This document shows, piece by piece, positions 39,491-48,621 of a stretch of DNA of 64,000 bases. The notes under the pieces were generated by a model. That model saw only the letters and a program-made list of their open reading frames with translations. It did not search any database and was not told the origin of the DNA. Source of the DNA: Candidatus Lumbricidiphila eiseniae (lineage in GTDB: Bacteria; Actinomycetota; Actinomycetes; Actinomycetales; Microbacteriaceae); NCBI GenBank assembly GCA_002529645.1, contig NAEP01000050.1:33601-97600 (forward strand), written 5' to 3'. Each line of letters starts with the position of its first letter. Position 1 is the first letter of the stretch. Made by a program: the position numbers and the translations under genes.

Positions 39491-41296
39491 TCACCATGTC
39501 GCCGGGAGGTTCGGGGCAGGTGATCCGGACGGGGCAACCCGATACTTTTTCAAAACCTGCGACATGACGTCCCGAAACACCGGAGCCGACGCCGCCGAGG
39601 TGTTCAGTTTAACCGGATCCATGATGCTCACCGAGACAACGTACTGTGGATCATCAGCCGGAGCGAACCCCGACACCGACACAAGATACCCCTTCAGGTA
39701 CCCACCCTTGCCGTTCGGAACCTGGGCGGTACCGGTCTTGGCCGCGATCCGGTAACCGGGAATATTCCACTGCTTGGCGAGCCACCCCCTGGTGTACACA
39801 CTTTCAAGCATGGCGGATACACTGCTCGCACTCTCCGCAGTAATGACCCGCTCGCCGGTCGGCACGGGTGCCTGCGTCGGCGCAGTGCCGGGGCGCTGAC
39901 ACCCTGAAACCAGGCTGACGGGCATCCGCACTCCTGCGTTGGCAATGGTCTGGTAGACGCTCGCGATCTGCACCGCCGTTGTGGTCAGCCCCTGCCCAAA
40001 CATCGTCGTGTATTTTGTCTGATTATCCCAGTCGGACGGGTCGCCGTGCAGGTCACCAGGTTCTTCACCGGGGAAACCTACCTCCGTTTTCGCGCCAAGA
40101 CCGAAGGCTTTCATGTAGTTGTAGCGATCTCGGTCGGCCATCTTTTCACCAAACTTAGACATTCCGGTGTTTGATGACTCGATGAGCACACCGGTGAGGG
40201 TGAGTCGCAGGTCACCGTGCGCATCACTGTCATTGATGTTTGCTCCGTTGCTGGGCAAATACCGAAACGGAGCGACAACCTGTGAGGTGGGGGTTGCTTT
40301 GCCGTTGTCAACAACGGATGCAGCGGTGAATGCCTTGAACGTCGAACCCGGCTCATACGGGGCGGTGAAAGCCCGCGACCCACGATCCGCGCTGGCGGTC
40401 GCTGTCGGCGCGTTCGGATCAACCGTCGGAACGTCGGCAACCGCGAGCAGCTTCCCGGTCTTCACCTCCATGACCGTGACGGTGGCCCACGAGGCACCGG
40501 TTTCCGCGACCCGCTGCGCTGCGATCCGCTGCACCGCCCACTGCAGGTCGGAATCGACGGTGAGTTTAAGATTCCCACCGTCTTCGGCTGGTTTGGTGGT
40601 GGTCGCGGTTCCAGGAATCTGTACCCAGTCCTCCAGACTGTGCTCGTAGGTCATCTCGCCGTCGTGACCGGCCAAGCAGGAGTTTTGAGAGTATTCCAGT
40701 CCCGCGAGGGCCTGACCATCGTCACCGACGAAGCCGATGAGATTGCCGGCCACGGCTCCGTCCGGGTATCGCCTACTGGGGTGTTTCCACGGCACCACCC
40801 ACGGGATATTGAGAGCCCTTACCCGTTCGTAGACATCGGTATCCACGAGTTTTGCGACGTAGGCGAAGTCGGAGTCTGGGTTAGCTGCCAGTGCGTTGGA
40901 GATGACATCGCGCACGGCCTGGCCAGGCATCCCCAGAGCGGCACCCAGTTCGTCGGTGAGCTGCTGCAGGGGAACAACCGTCGTGATCTGCTTTCCAGGG
41001 CGGGCCGGGTCGGCGATTGTTTTCTTCAACGGAACCGACGCGTTCTTCGGCGAGAGCGCAATGTCGTACCGCATGACGCTGTCGGCCAGCAGAACGCCGT
41101 TGGCATCGACAATCTGGCCGCGCGCGCCGTACAGGGTGACGGGAGCTGATCGTGCCGCTGCCGCCTCACGGTTGAGCGCAGCGGCGCGCACGACCTGCAC
41201 ATCCACAAGCTTCCACGCAAACACCCCCACCACGCAGAGCAGTGCCGCAACAGCGATGGCGGCCCGAGAGGGCGGATACCTCGTCGCCTGCGTCAT
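39491..41296 (-). CDS. ftsI: Division-specific peptidoglycan transpeptidase FtsI (PBP3 class)
   Basis: 601 aa class B penicillin-binding protein. One N-terminal helix (AAIAVAALLCVVGVFAWKLV), a pedestal domain, then the transpeptidase with catalytic STFK (in YEPGSTFKAF), SSNTG and KTGTAQ. Cross-links septal wall together with FtsW. Between murE and the FtsL-like gene, the standard dcw order. Full length. Confidence 0.97.
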   Translation of the reverse strand: MTQATRYPPSRAAIAVAALLCVVGVFAWKLVDVQVVRAAALNREAAAARSAPVTLYGARGQIVDANGVLLADSVMRYDIALSPKNASVPLKKTIADPARPGKQITTVVPLQQLTDELGAALGMPGQAVRDVISNALAANPDSDFAYVAKLVDTDVYERVRALNIPWVVPWKHPSRRYPDGAVAGNLIGFVGDDGQALAGLEYSQNSCLAGHDGEMTYEHSLEDWVQIPGTATTTKPAEDGGNLKLTVDSDLQWAVQRIAAQRVAETGASWATVTVMEVKTGKLLAVADVPTVDPNAPTATASADRGSRAFTAPYEPGSTFKAFTAASVVDNGKATPTSQVVAPFRYLPSNGANINDSDAHGDLRLTLTGVLIESSNTGMSKFGEKMADRDRYNYMKAFGLGAKTEVGFPGEEPGDLHGDPSDWDNQTKYTTMFGQGLTTTAVQIASVYQTIANAGVRMPVSLVSGCQRPGTAPTQAPVPTGERVITAESASSVSAMLESVYTRGWLAKQWNIPGYRIAAKTGTAQVPNGKGGYLKGYLVSVSGFAPADDPQYVVSVSIMDPVKLNTSAASAPVFRDVMSQVLKKYRVAPSGSPAPNLPATW

Positions 41297-41334
41297 TTCT
41301 ATGTCCTGTACTGCGTAGTTGGCCTGACACCCGA

Positions 41335-41970
41335 TCAGTGTGTGACCGGGACGGGTATTCCTTGAACGGACGGCGGAGCCGGAGCCGGAGCCGGAGCGGC
41401 AATACCGGGATTCTCCGCCACTTTTGGCTGGGCTGCCAGCGGCACGCCGGTGAGGAGCGAATTTGCAACGAGCCCTGTGCTGGTCACCGGAGCAGCTCGG
41501 GCTGCAGTCGGCGTTCCGAGCACCTGTCCGTCCGAGAGTCGCAAATAGACCGGGTTGGTGTTTGGCACCATTCCGAGAGCTTCCACGTTTGCCGCAAGAT
41601 ACTGCGGCGACTGTAGGCGATCGACATCGTCAGCGAGTTTCTGTTTCTGCAGAGCCAATTGGGCCAGCCGAATCTGGTACCCATCAACGTCGTAGGCTCC
41701 CTGTGTGACAGCGATCGAGAGCAGCATCTGAACGATTACAACGGCGATGATCGCAATAATTGGGATAACAGCAAACGCGACTCGACCACGCGAACGGCGC
41801 TGAGGCACAGCCTGGAGAATCGGCCCCCTGCCGTGCACTGAGCCTGTTGACGGCTGCCACGATCCGACACTCGACCGGTCGGCTCCGCGAGCGTCAATCC
41901 CGTGCTCTTCACCGTCTGGCAACCGCTCAATCGGAATGGTTGGCAGGGCGATACTGACCACTGCGCTCAC
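41335..41970 (-). CDS. FtsL-like division membrane protein (by position and topology)
   Basis: 211 aa with a polar N-terminus (~1-60), one helix (VAFAVIPIIAIIAVVIVQML) and a short coiled coil (YQIRLAQLALQKQKLADDVD), then a Pro/Ala-rich tail. No catalytic motif. FtsL is poorly conserved but is always a small bitopic coiled-coil protein between rsmH and ftsI, as here. It overlaps the rsmH stop by 4 nt. The C-terminal tail with PAPAPAPP is longer than typical FtsL. Confidence 0.75.
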   Translation of the reverse strand: MSAVVSIALPTIPIERLPDGEEHGIDARGADRSSVGSWQPSTGSVHGRGPILQAVPQRRSRGRVAFAVIPIIAIIAVVIVQMLLSIAVTQGAYDVDGYQIRLAQLALQKQKLADDVDRLQSPQYLAANVEALGMVPNTNPVYLRLSDGQVLGTPTAARAAPVTSTGLVANSLLTGVPLAAQPKVAENPGIAAPAPAPAPPSVQGIPVPVTH

Positions 41971-42926
41971 GAGATCTCCCTCCGTACTCGCTCGACGGCG
42001 CGCAAGCGCACCGGTCTGGCCCGCGAATTGGTCGCTTCTTCGGCGTCACTCACGAGTTCGGCACCGCGCACGATCGATACAAACTCGGGCTGATGCTCGG
42101 GCAGTTCTATCGGCAGATCGGCCGGTGCGCTCGATGTTGTCGCCCGGTTAAAGGCGCGCTTAACGATCCGATCTTCCAGAGAGTGGTAGGACAACACAAC
42201 AATTCGCCCACCGGTGGCGACAAGCTCCAGTGCCTCGGGAATAGCCCGTTCCAACACCCGCAGTTCTTCATTGACGGCGATCCTCAATGCCTGAAAAACC
42301 CGCTTGGCAGGATGTCCCTGCCGCTGCACGTTCACGGGCGTCACCGACTGGATCGTGGCCACCAGTTCGCTCGAGCGCGTAAACGGGCGTTCGACCCGAG
42401 TCTGCACGATAGCCCGCGCGTAGCGCCCCGCGAGTCGTTCCTCGCCGTACTCGGCAAACACGCGCCGCAAGTCTTCTTCGCTCGCCGAGGCGAGAATGTC
42501 TGCCGCGGTTGCGCCGCACGAGGCATCCATTCGCATATCGAGCGGGGCATCCCGCGAGTAGGAGAATCCCCGCTCTGCGCGATCGAGTTGCAACGAGGAG
42601 ACCCCGAGGTCAAACAGGATGCCCGTGACCGCATCTTTTCCGAAGTCTGCGACGAGCTCCGCGAGCTGGTCGTACACCGCGTGCACGAACCGGACACGAT
42701 CGGCAAACGGGGCAAGCCGTTCCTGCGCAATCGCCAGCGCATCGGAATCCCGATCAATTCCGATCACCGTGAGGTCGGGAAACCGTTCCAGCGCGGCGCG
42801 GGTGTGACCACCCATACCGAGCGTCGCGTCGACGAGCACCGGACGCGCTCGTCCGGTTAGCGCGGGTGCAAGCAGATCGAGGGTGCGCTCGAGCATGACG
42901 GGAACGTGAATGGTATCGAGTTGCAT
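41967..42926 (-). CDS. rsmH: 16S rRNA (cytosine(1402)-N4)-methyltransferase
   Basis: 319 aa SAM-dependent enzyme modifying 16S rRNA near the P site. HVPVMLERTLDLLAP, DATLGMGGHTRAAL (SAM loop), FDLGVSSLQLDRAERGFSY and RPFTRSSELVATIQ are diagnostic. ATG at 42926 with AGGGA upstream is chosen over the tracked 42965. Second gene of the mraZ-led cluster. Confidence 0.97.
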   Translation of the reverse strand: MQLDTIHVPVMLERTLDLLAPALTGRARPVLVDATLGMGGHTRAALERFPDLTVIGIDRDSDALAIAQERLAPFADRVRFVHAVYDQLAELVADFGKDAVTGILFDLGVSSLQLDRAERGFSYSRDAPLDMRMDASCGATAADILASASEEDLRRVFAEYGEERLAGRYARAIVQTRVERPFTRSSELVATIQSVTPVNVQRQGHPAKRVFQALRIAVNEELRVLERAIPEALELVATGGRIVVLSYHSLEDRIVKRAFNRATTSSAPADLPIELPEHQPEFVSIVRGAELVSDAEEATNSRARPVRLRAVERVRREIS

Positions 42927-43028
42927 AACTATCCCTGTAACGAGCCCGTGAGTTTTGAGCCCCATCCGCGCGGTCCTGATGCGGGGAAGTGCACCAGGTA
43001 CGTCCGGATGGAAGTCGAATCTCAGGGG

Positions 43029-43460
43029 CTAGAAGAGTCCGGGAATCACCTCCTCAGCCGTCTGCGCAAAAGCTGTTTCCTGTTCGGTGAGGTAGGTCTG
43101 CCAGGCCGTGGCGTCCCATATCTCAACCCGGTTACCCGCACCGATGACCGCAAGATCACGATCAACCCCGGCGTAACTGCGGAGGTTGGCGGGGATAGTG
43201 ACGCGGTGTTGTTTGTCGGGAACCTCGGACGATGCGCCGGAGAGAAAGACCCGCATGTAATCACGCACCTGCTTGCTTGTCACCGGTCCCTGCCGGAGCT
43301 TGTCGCTCATCTGTTCGAACTCGCGGGCGCTGAATACGTAGAGGCATCGTTCCTGTCCCCGGGTGATGACAAGGCCCGACTGAAGTTCTTCGCGAAATTT
43401 GGCCGGCAGGATGAGCCGCCCTTTGTCGTCAAGCTTCGGCTCATACGTTCCCAGGAACAC
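43029..43460 (-). CDS. mraZ: Transcriptional regulator MraZ
   Basis: 143 aa with two SpoVT/AbrB-like repeats: [20 protein letters not shown] at the N-terminus and [18 protein letters not shown] in the second half. MraZ forms a ring that binds 10-bp-spaced repeats upstream of its own operon and modulates division genes. Those repeats are visible ~40 nt upstream. First gene of the division cluster. Confidence 0.97.
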   Translation of the reverse strand: MFLGTYEPKLDDKGRLILPAKFREELQSGLVITRGQERCLYVFSAREFEQMSDKLRQGPVTSKQVRDYMRVFLSGASSEVPDKQHRVTIPANLRSYAGVDRDLAVIGAGNRVEIWDATAWQTYLTEQETAFAQTAEEVIPGLF

Positions 43461-43496
43461 TGCATCACCCCTTTCCTCCGGTCGAGATCACAGGAT

Positions 43497-43526
43497 TCCC
43501 TCCACATTACTCCACTTTCATCCACA
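43497..43526 (-). promoter_or_regulatory. MraZ box, three GTGGA repeats at 10-bp pitch
   Basis: On the minus strand GTGGATGAAAGTGGAGTAAT continues into a third GTGGA; starts are spaced exactly 10 bp. This is the known geometry of MraZ binding sites and lies just upstream of mraZ, so it is probably the autoregulatory operator. Confidence 0.8.
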
Positions 43527-43698
43527 TTGCGTGACGATTAGCCCATATTCTGGTCATTAGCCGAGAAAACTGCCCGTAAATGCGCAAATATTCAGGTGGA
43601 GGGAAGTGGAGTAGTCACACGGCAATTTGCCATCCAGAATGGATGCTCCGCCAACCCAGGCTGGATCGACACGCGCCGCGCCGCCCACCCGCCGCAGT

Positions 43699-43789
43699 GG
43701 TTGCCCCGCCAACCCGCACCGAAGGAGCGATCTCGTCGATGATCGCTTTCGCGTGAGCAGGTCGCCCCGCCAACCCGCACCGAAGGAAC
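43699..43789. repeat. Direct-repeat pair D, 24-30 nt at 61-nt pitch, with a degenerate third copy
   Basis: Copies at 43699-43728 and 43760-43789 share an exact 24-nt core starting GCCCCGCCAACCCGCACC. The segment between is unrelated. A partial third copy at 43641-43657 matches 15 of 17 positions at a 58-nt offset. Confidence 0.85.
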
Positions 43790-43865
43790 TCCCGCCTACA
43801 GTGCGCCAAACCCCCGACAACACCGCGTTACGGGCGGGTAGAGAGGCTGTCGGCGATCACGCGAC

Positions 43866-43954
43866 CTGCGATCTCCGGCACACACGCACCGGGCGGAACG
43901 CCTCGAGGCAACAGACGTGCTGTTCTGGTGACCTCCGGCACGCACGCACCGGGC
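43866..43954. repeat. Direct-repeat pair E, 29-30 nt at 60-nt pitch
   Basis: Cores CTCCGGCACACACGCACCGG and its one-mismatch copy begin at 43873 and 43933. Similarity extends a few bases left with a 1-nt gap. The ~30 nt between is unrelated. Confidence 0.8.
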
Positions 43955-44022
43955 ACACCGAACCACCCTCTGTGCCCGGCACAAAAACGCACACCGGAAC
44001 GCGGAGAAGGGCACCGAGCTAA

Positions 44023-44442
44023 CTACTGTCCACCGTCTTGGCGACGATCCCAACGCTCGTTGATCTTGTCCATGAAAGACGAACCGGCGCGCAGGGTGGA
44101 GGGCGGGGAATCTGCGCCATGAGCACCCGTGGAGGTGTGCGGTAGCGCGGCATCCGAGGCCCGCAGCCGCCGATCAGGAGTGACCGCCATGAGCACCCCG
44201 CTGAACATCATGGCAAATCCGACCACCCCGACGATCAAACCCACAACAGCGACCTGCATGGCAACACCAACGACAAGAACTGCAGTGCCCGCAAGCGTCA
44301 TGATGACGCCCAGTACGACTCGCCCGCTGCGCGGCCGAATCCCGTGACCACCCCCGGTGGTGCTCACGAAATCAGCGTCGCTGCGGTAAAGATTCCGCTC
44401 CATCTCGTCAAGGAGTCTTTGCTCTTTCTCGGAGAGCGGCAT
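44023..44442 (-). CDS. DUF3040-family small membrane protein
   Basis: 139 aa. MPLSEKEQRLLDEMERNLYR is the hallmark N-terminus of DUF3040, an actinobacterial family of unknown function. Two adjacent hydrophobic stretches (VVLGVIMTLAGTAVLVVGVA; VVGLIVGVVGFAMMFSGVLM) make a helical hairpin, followed by a basic tail. Divergent from the polyprenyl synthase gene. DUF3040 genes frequently neighbour mraZ, as here; no function is assigned. Confidence 0.85.
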   Translation of the reverse strand: MPLSEKEQRLLDEMERNLYRSDADFVSTTGGGHGIRPRSGRVVLGVIMTLAGTAVLVVGVAMQVAVVGLIVGVVGFAMMFSGVLMAVTPDRRLRASDAALPHTSTGAHGADSPPSTLRAGSSFMDKINERWDRRQDGGQ

Positions 44443-44513
44443 GGCAGTTATCCTTCCGACTCAGCCTGCAGGCACCGCCAGTCTACGCTGTTGAGCGTGG
44501 GTAGGCTAGAAAA

Positions 44514-45626
44514 ATGGCCCAGGGTCCCCGTCTCGTCGACTTAGTGCAACACCGTATTGACGAGTTTCTCGCCACCCGGAGGGAGCAGTTGCGCAGGATC
44601 AGTCCTGATCTTGCCCCGCTGCTCACTCACGCCGAACGCTTCCTGCGCGGCGGCAAGCGATTTCGTGCGCTGTTCTGCTACCACGGCTGGGAAGCAGTGC
44701 GCACCTCGACACCTGAGCTGTTACCGGATGCCTCAACACCACACCTATTACCGCTTATTTCTGCCGCCGCCTCCCTAGAAGTGTTCCACGCGGCCGCCCT
44801 TGTGCACGATGACATTATCGATAACTCGGACACCCGACGAGGGGGGTTGTCGACACACCGCGTGTTTGCGCAACAGCACACCGAAGCATCCTGGATGGGT
44901 GAGAGTGCTGAGTTTGGACAGTCCACAGCAATTCTGCTCGGTGATTTACTTCTGGGGTGGAGTGACGAGCTTCTCGACGAAGGTCTCGATACCCTCTCGG
45001 ATCGGGTCGCGGGACGCGCTGTGCGCGCAGAGTTTGTGCGCATGCGCACCGAGGTTACCGCCGGGCAAATGCTCGACGTCCTTGAGGAACAAGCGTGGCA
45101 CACTGCCAACGAGAGCGAACAACGGCTGCGCGCCGAACGCGTCATCATCTACAAGTCCGCGAAATACAGCGTGCAGTCGCCACTGCTTGTGGGAGCTGCC
45201 CTCGGCGGTGCTACTCGTGAACAAAGATCGGCGCTGGAAGCGTTTGGGCTACCGCTCGGAATCGCATTCCAGTTGCGTGATGACCTGCTCGGAGTTTTTG
45301 GTGATCCCGCCGTCACCGGTAAACCGAGTGGTGATGACCTGCGCGAGGGGAAGCGCACGATGCTTATCGCCATCACTCGCGAAAAACTTGGCACTGGTCC
45401 TCGCCGTCTGCTTGATGAACTCCTCGGTGATCCTGCCCTCACACCGTTGCAGGTTGACACACTGCAGCGCACAATCATCGACTGCGGCGCAGTGCAGGAG
45501 GTTGAGGCCCTCATCGCCACCAATGTTCGAAAAGCCAAATCCGCTCTCACCCTCGCACCTCTCGGCGCGGCGTCTGTTGCAGAACTGCGAGCGCTTGCCG
45601 ACACCGTCACCCGGCGGGTACGGTAG
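44514..45626 (+). CDS. Trans-polyprenyl diphosphate synthase
   Basis: 370 aa isoprenoid chain-lengthening enzyme. First Asp-rich motif DDIIDNSDTRRG (~98), second DDLLGVFGD (~258), plus GGKRFRAL at ~47 that binds diphosphate. The bulky-residue pattern before the first motif (FHAAALVHDD) suggests a geranylgeranyl- or farnesyl-length product, but this is not decisive. Corresponds in position to idsA2 (Rv2173) of mycobacteria, next to Rv2175c/pknL homologues. The 3' end of the coding sequence resembles repeat locus F downstream. Confidence 0.92.
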   Translation: MAQGPRLVDLVQHRIDEFLATRREQLRRISPDLAPLLTHAERFLRGGKRFRALFCYHGWEAVRTSTPELLPDASTPHLLPLISAAASLEVFHAAALVHDDIIDNSDTRRGGLSTHRVFAQQHTEASWMGESAEFGQSTAILLGDLLLGWSDELLDEGLDTLSDRVAGRAVRAEFVRMRTEVTAGQMLDVLEEQAWHTANESEQRLRAERVIIYKSAKYSVQSPLLVGAALGGATREQRSALEAFGLPLGIAFQLRDDLLGVFGDPAVTGKPSGDDLREGKRTMLIAITREKLGTGPRRLLDELLGDPALTPLQVDTLQRTIIDCGAVQEVEALIATNVRKAKSALTLAPLGAASVAELRALADTVTRRVR

Positions 45627-45638
45627 CCCCGGCCACAC

Positions 45639-45726
45639 CCAACCACCGTCACCCAGCGGGACGGCCAGAGGGACGTCGCCGGAGTCGTGGGGATCGGACC
45701 AACCACCGTCACCCAGCGGGGACGGC
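45639..45726. repeat. Direct-repeat pair F, 27-28 nt at 60-nt pitch
   Basis: Copies at 45639-45665 and 45699-45726 share CCAACCACCGTCACCCAGCG and differ by one inserted G. The 33 nt between is unrelated. The end of the upstream gene (CACCGTCACCCGGCGGG) is similar to the repeat, suggesting the repeat sequence came from there. Confidence 0.85.
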
Positions 45727-45736
45727 ACCCTGGCCG

Positions 45737-46072
45737 CTAAGCCAAGGCCTGCGCGATCCGCCGCACTTCGGCCTTTCGCCCGGCACGCAGAGCGATAATC
45801 GGTGTTGTCCCGAGGCTTTCCTCCGGGCGCAGCATCCACCACGTCGCATCCTCATCGGTGAAACCGCAATCGATGAGAACCGTTGCGGTGCCCCGCAGTT
45901 CGGGCAGCGGCGCATTGTCACGAAGAAAGAGCGTCGGCACCTTCAGCACGCCGTCGATACGAGCGGCAAGCAACTGCCGCTCGTCAATGAGTCGACGAAC
46001 GCGGCTGGGCGTGAGGTTGAGCATTTCCACAAGGTCGGGAATGGTCAGCCATTCGGTCTCGGCACTGGTCAC
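45737..46072 (-). CDS. Rv2175c-like helix-turn-helix DNA-binding protein
   Basis: 111 aa. An N-terminal HTH (WLTIPDLVEMLNLTPSRVRR) and C-terminal region with FTDEDATWWMLRPEESLGTT match the Rv2175c family. In mycobacteria this protein is phosphorylated by PknL, encoded next to it, and loses DNA binding. Here the PknL homologue is divergent 186 nt away, so the same switch is inferred. Targets unknown. Confidence 0.88.
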   Translation of the reverse strand: MTSAETEWLTIPDLVEMLNLTPSRVRRLIDERQLLAARIDGVLKVPTLFLRDNAPLPELRGTATVLIDCGFTDEDATWWMLRPEESLGTTPIIALRAGRKAEVRRIAQALA

Positions 46073-46258
46073 TCAACAAGCCTGCCACGAACAGGTCGCC
46101 ACAGCCAGATTGCCACACACCAGAGGCTCGAATGGCCGCTCGAACAACGGCGCGCTGCGGCACAGTGACAGAGTTCTCACACGCACCAAAGACGCTAATT
46201 CCCCCGCTTTTCGGCGTTTGGTCACCCAAAGGCATATGCCGCTTCATAAACTCTCCGG

Positions 46259-48220
46259 GTGAGCACCGAGCAAGTCGACCCGCTAATCGGTCGCCTTATC
46301 GACGGAAGATACCGAATCCGCTCACGCATTGCCCGCGGCGGCATGGCCACCGTGTATCTGGCAACCGACCTCCGGCTCGAGCGCCGCATTGCCATCAAAA
46401 TCATGCACAACCATCTGGCGGATGACCAGGCGTTCACGACCCGGTTCGTGCAGGAAGCCCGATCAGCAGCACGACTGGCGCATCCCAACGTCGTCAATGT
46501 GTTTGACCAGGGCCAGGACGCCGGCACCGCCTACATGGTGATGGAGTACCTACCCGGAATCACACTCCGGGATCTGCTCAAGGACTACACCCGTCTCAGC
46601 GCAGCACAGACCGTCGAAATCACGAGCGCGATTTTGGCCGGCCTCGCCGCCGCCCACAGCGCCGGAATCGTGCACCGCGATCTCAAACCCGAAAATGTCC
46701 TCCTCGCCAACGACGGGCGGATCAAACTCGGTGACTTTGGTTTAGCCCGCGCCGCTAACGCAAACACCGCCACCGGCCAAGCGCTTCTGGGCACAATCGC
46801 GTACCTCTCCCCCGAGTTGGTTACACGCGGCGTTGCAGACACCCGCAGCGATGTCTACGCCCTCGGCATCATGATGTACGAAATGCTCACCGGTGATCAG
46901 CCCTTCGTGGGTGACACACCCATGCAGATCGCGTATCAGCACGCACACGACACAGTGCCCAAACCCAGCACCAAAATACCGACGGTCCCGATCGAGCTCG
47001 ACGAGATTGTGCAGTGGGCCACGATCCGGGATGCTTCGGCTCGTCCTCGCGACGCCCGCGAGATGCTCGAGCGTCTCCAGCAGGTATCAGCCGCGATCAT
47101 GGCCGCAGCACCACAACAGCTATCCACGGATCTGACCAGGGTGCTGCCACACACAACACTGGATCGACAGGTGTCAGCAACGGCAATGACCGATGTCATC
47201 GGAGGCCGTGCGGCACCGGATGTGTGGCCATCGTCACGATCCACCACAACCATCGCAGCGCCCACTGCCATCGACCCCACCGCGGCTAAGGTGACAGCCC
47301 TGACCCATCGTGTCACCCGTCGGCGCACGGTCGGCGGTTTTCTGCTCGTGTGTGTGCTCGTGCTCGCGGGGATTGCGGGAACGACCGGATGGTACTTCGG
47401 CTCCGGGCCGGGTTCGCTCGTCACTGTGCCAGAAACCACGACCCTCACGCTGGCAGAGGCAACCGCTGTGTTGACCGAGCTCGGATTCACGGTCACTCCC
47501 GCGGAACACAGTGACGCCAAGATTCCCGTTGGCCATGCCATCGGTACGAGCCCGGCCACGGGCACCGCTGTTCGCCGGAATTCACACCTCACCCTGAACA
47601 TCTCCACCGGCCCCCGAATTCTTCCGGTCCCGCAGGTGACCGGACAACCCGAGGCCACCGCCCGCACCACGCTCAAAGATTTCACGATCAACGCCACCTC
47701 GATCTCCGAGTTCTCCGACAGCACTGATGCGGGCAAGGTTATCGCGGTTATTGATACCGATGGCAAGGCCATTCCCGATCAATACCCGGAGCTCGGTGCC
47801 ATGCAACTGATCGTCTCGCTCGGAGGCATCCCGGATGTTGTCGGACTCAAGAAGGATGACGCGACCGCAAAACTGACACAAGCGGGCCTAAAGGTCACAA
47901 CCGGGGACAGCGTGTTTAGCGACACGGTGCCAGCAGACAGTATTGCTATTCAGAGCAACCCGAAAGCGCCGGTTCGTGTCGGCGCGGAGGTAAACATTCA
48001 GCTCTCGAAGGGGCAGGATCTTGTCACGGTTCCCCCCCTTGCCGGCCTGACAATCAGCGAGGCCCGAACAAAACTGAAAAACCTCGGATTCGATATCACG
48101 GTGAACCCTAATCCCCTGCCAGAGGAGGTAGAACAACAGGTTAAGGTTGTCAAGCAGGGTGTTGCGTCCGGGACCAACGCAAAACGTGGAACAACGATTA
48201 CGGTGAGCTGGAAGCCCTAG
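46259..48220 (+). CDS. pknL: PASTA-domain Ser/Thr protein kinase (PknL-like)
   Basis: 653 aa membrane kinase. Catalytic domain ~15-275: GRYRIRSRIARGGMATVYLA, HRDLKPENVLL and GDFGLARA, with Thr residues in the activation loop (NTATGQALLGT). A helix at ~360-380 (GFLLVCVLVLAGIAGTTGWY) leads to four extracellular PASTA repeats that bind muropeptides or lipid II. GTG start. Probably couples wall status to phosphorylation of the neighbouring Rv2175c-like factor. All catalytic residues are present. Confidence 0.93.
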   Translation: MSTEQVDPLIGRLIDGRYRIRSRIARGGMATVYLATDLRLERRIAIKIMHNHLADDQAFTTRFVQEARSAARLAHPNVVNVFDQGQDAGTAYMVMEYLPGITLRDLLKDYTRLSAAQTVEITSAILAGLAAAHSAGIVHRDLKPENVLLANDGRIKLGDFGLARAANANTATGQALLGTIAYLSPELVTRGVADTRSDVYALGIMMYEMLTGDQPFVGDTPMQIAYQHAHDTVPKPSTKIPTVPIELDEIVQWATIRDASARPRDAREMLERLQQVSAAIMAAAPQQLSTDLTRVLPHTTLDRQVSATAMTDVIGGRAAPDVWPSSRSTTTIAAPTAIDPTAAKVTALTHRVTRRRTVGGFLLVCVLVLAGIAGTTGWYFGSGPGSLVTVPETTTLTLAEATAVLTELGFTVTPAEHSDAKIPVGHAIGTSPATGTAVRRNSHLTLNISTGPRILPVPQVTGQPEATARTTLKDFTINATSISEFSDSTDAGKVIAVIDTDGKAIPDQYPELGAMQLIVSLGGIPDVVGLKKDDATAKLTQAGLKVTTGDSVFSDTVPADSIAIQSNPKAPVRVGAEVNIQLSKGQDLVTVPPLAGLTISEARTKLKNLGFDITVNPNPLPEEVEQQVKVVKQGVASGTNAKRGTTITVSWKP

Positions 48221-48531
48221 CCCTCAGCCTCGAAAGCAATGAGAGGTTTTTGGACCATGAAGTAGAGGGAACCCACCGTGTTCAGACCGGATGAAGCGGA
48301 GCAGTCATCTGTTAGCTTGTTTGCTCTGTCTGACCCCATATTTTCAGGGAAGTCGAAACTAAAACCTCCCCCTGGCTTGAACCCCGAAAAATGATCTGGT
48401 AAGACGACAGGCACGCCCTGAAGCGACTCTTCATTTCGGCAAACTCCGCATCTGAAACTTTCTCGTCAACCAACACCTTCCGCTCACAATCTGTGGTGGT
48501 CTTGCCATACATGTACGAGAAATCCTCAGCC

Positions 48532-48621
48532 CACGGACCGGCGAACGAGGGGGCGTCACCCAATCGCCGCGCCGTGCGCGGAGCGGGAGTGGCACGGACC
48601 GGTGAACGAGGGGACGTCACC
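48532..48621. repeat. Direct-repeat pair G, 29 nt at 61-nt pitch, inside the lipoprotein pseudogene
   Basis: Copies at 48532-48560 and 48593-48621 match at 27 of 29 positions (CACGGACCGG start). The 32 nt between is unrelated. The pitch is not a multiple of three, and it accounts exactly for the frame change in the gene. Confidence 0.9.

Larger units (their letters stand above)
43527..44022. other. mraZ upstream region, about 500 nt without a gene
   Basis: Holds a second pair of GTGGA repeats at 10-bp pitch on the plus strand (43596-43610) and repeat loci D and E. None of the tracked ORFs here has a plausible protein composition; all read through the repeats. The mraZ promoter should lie near the left end. 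Confidence 0.6.

Noticed and set aside
43557-43823. Small ORFs in the mraZ upstream gap
   Set aside because: Their sequences are translations of repeat D and change frame between overlapping ORFs; no homology recognised.
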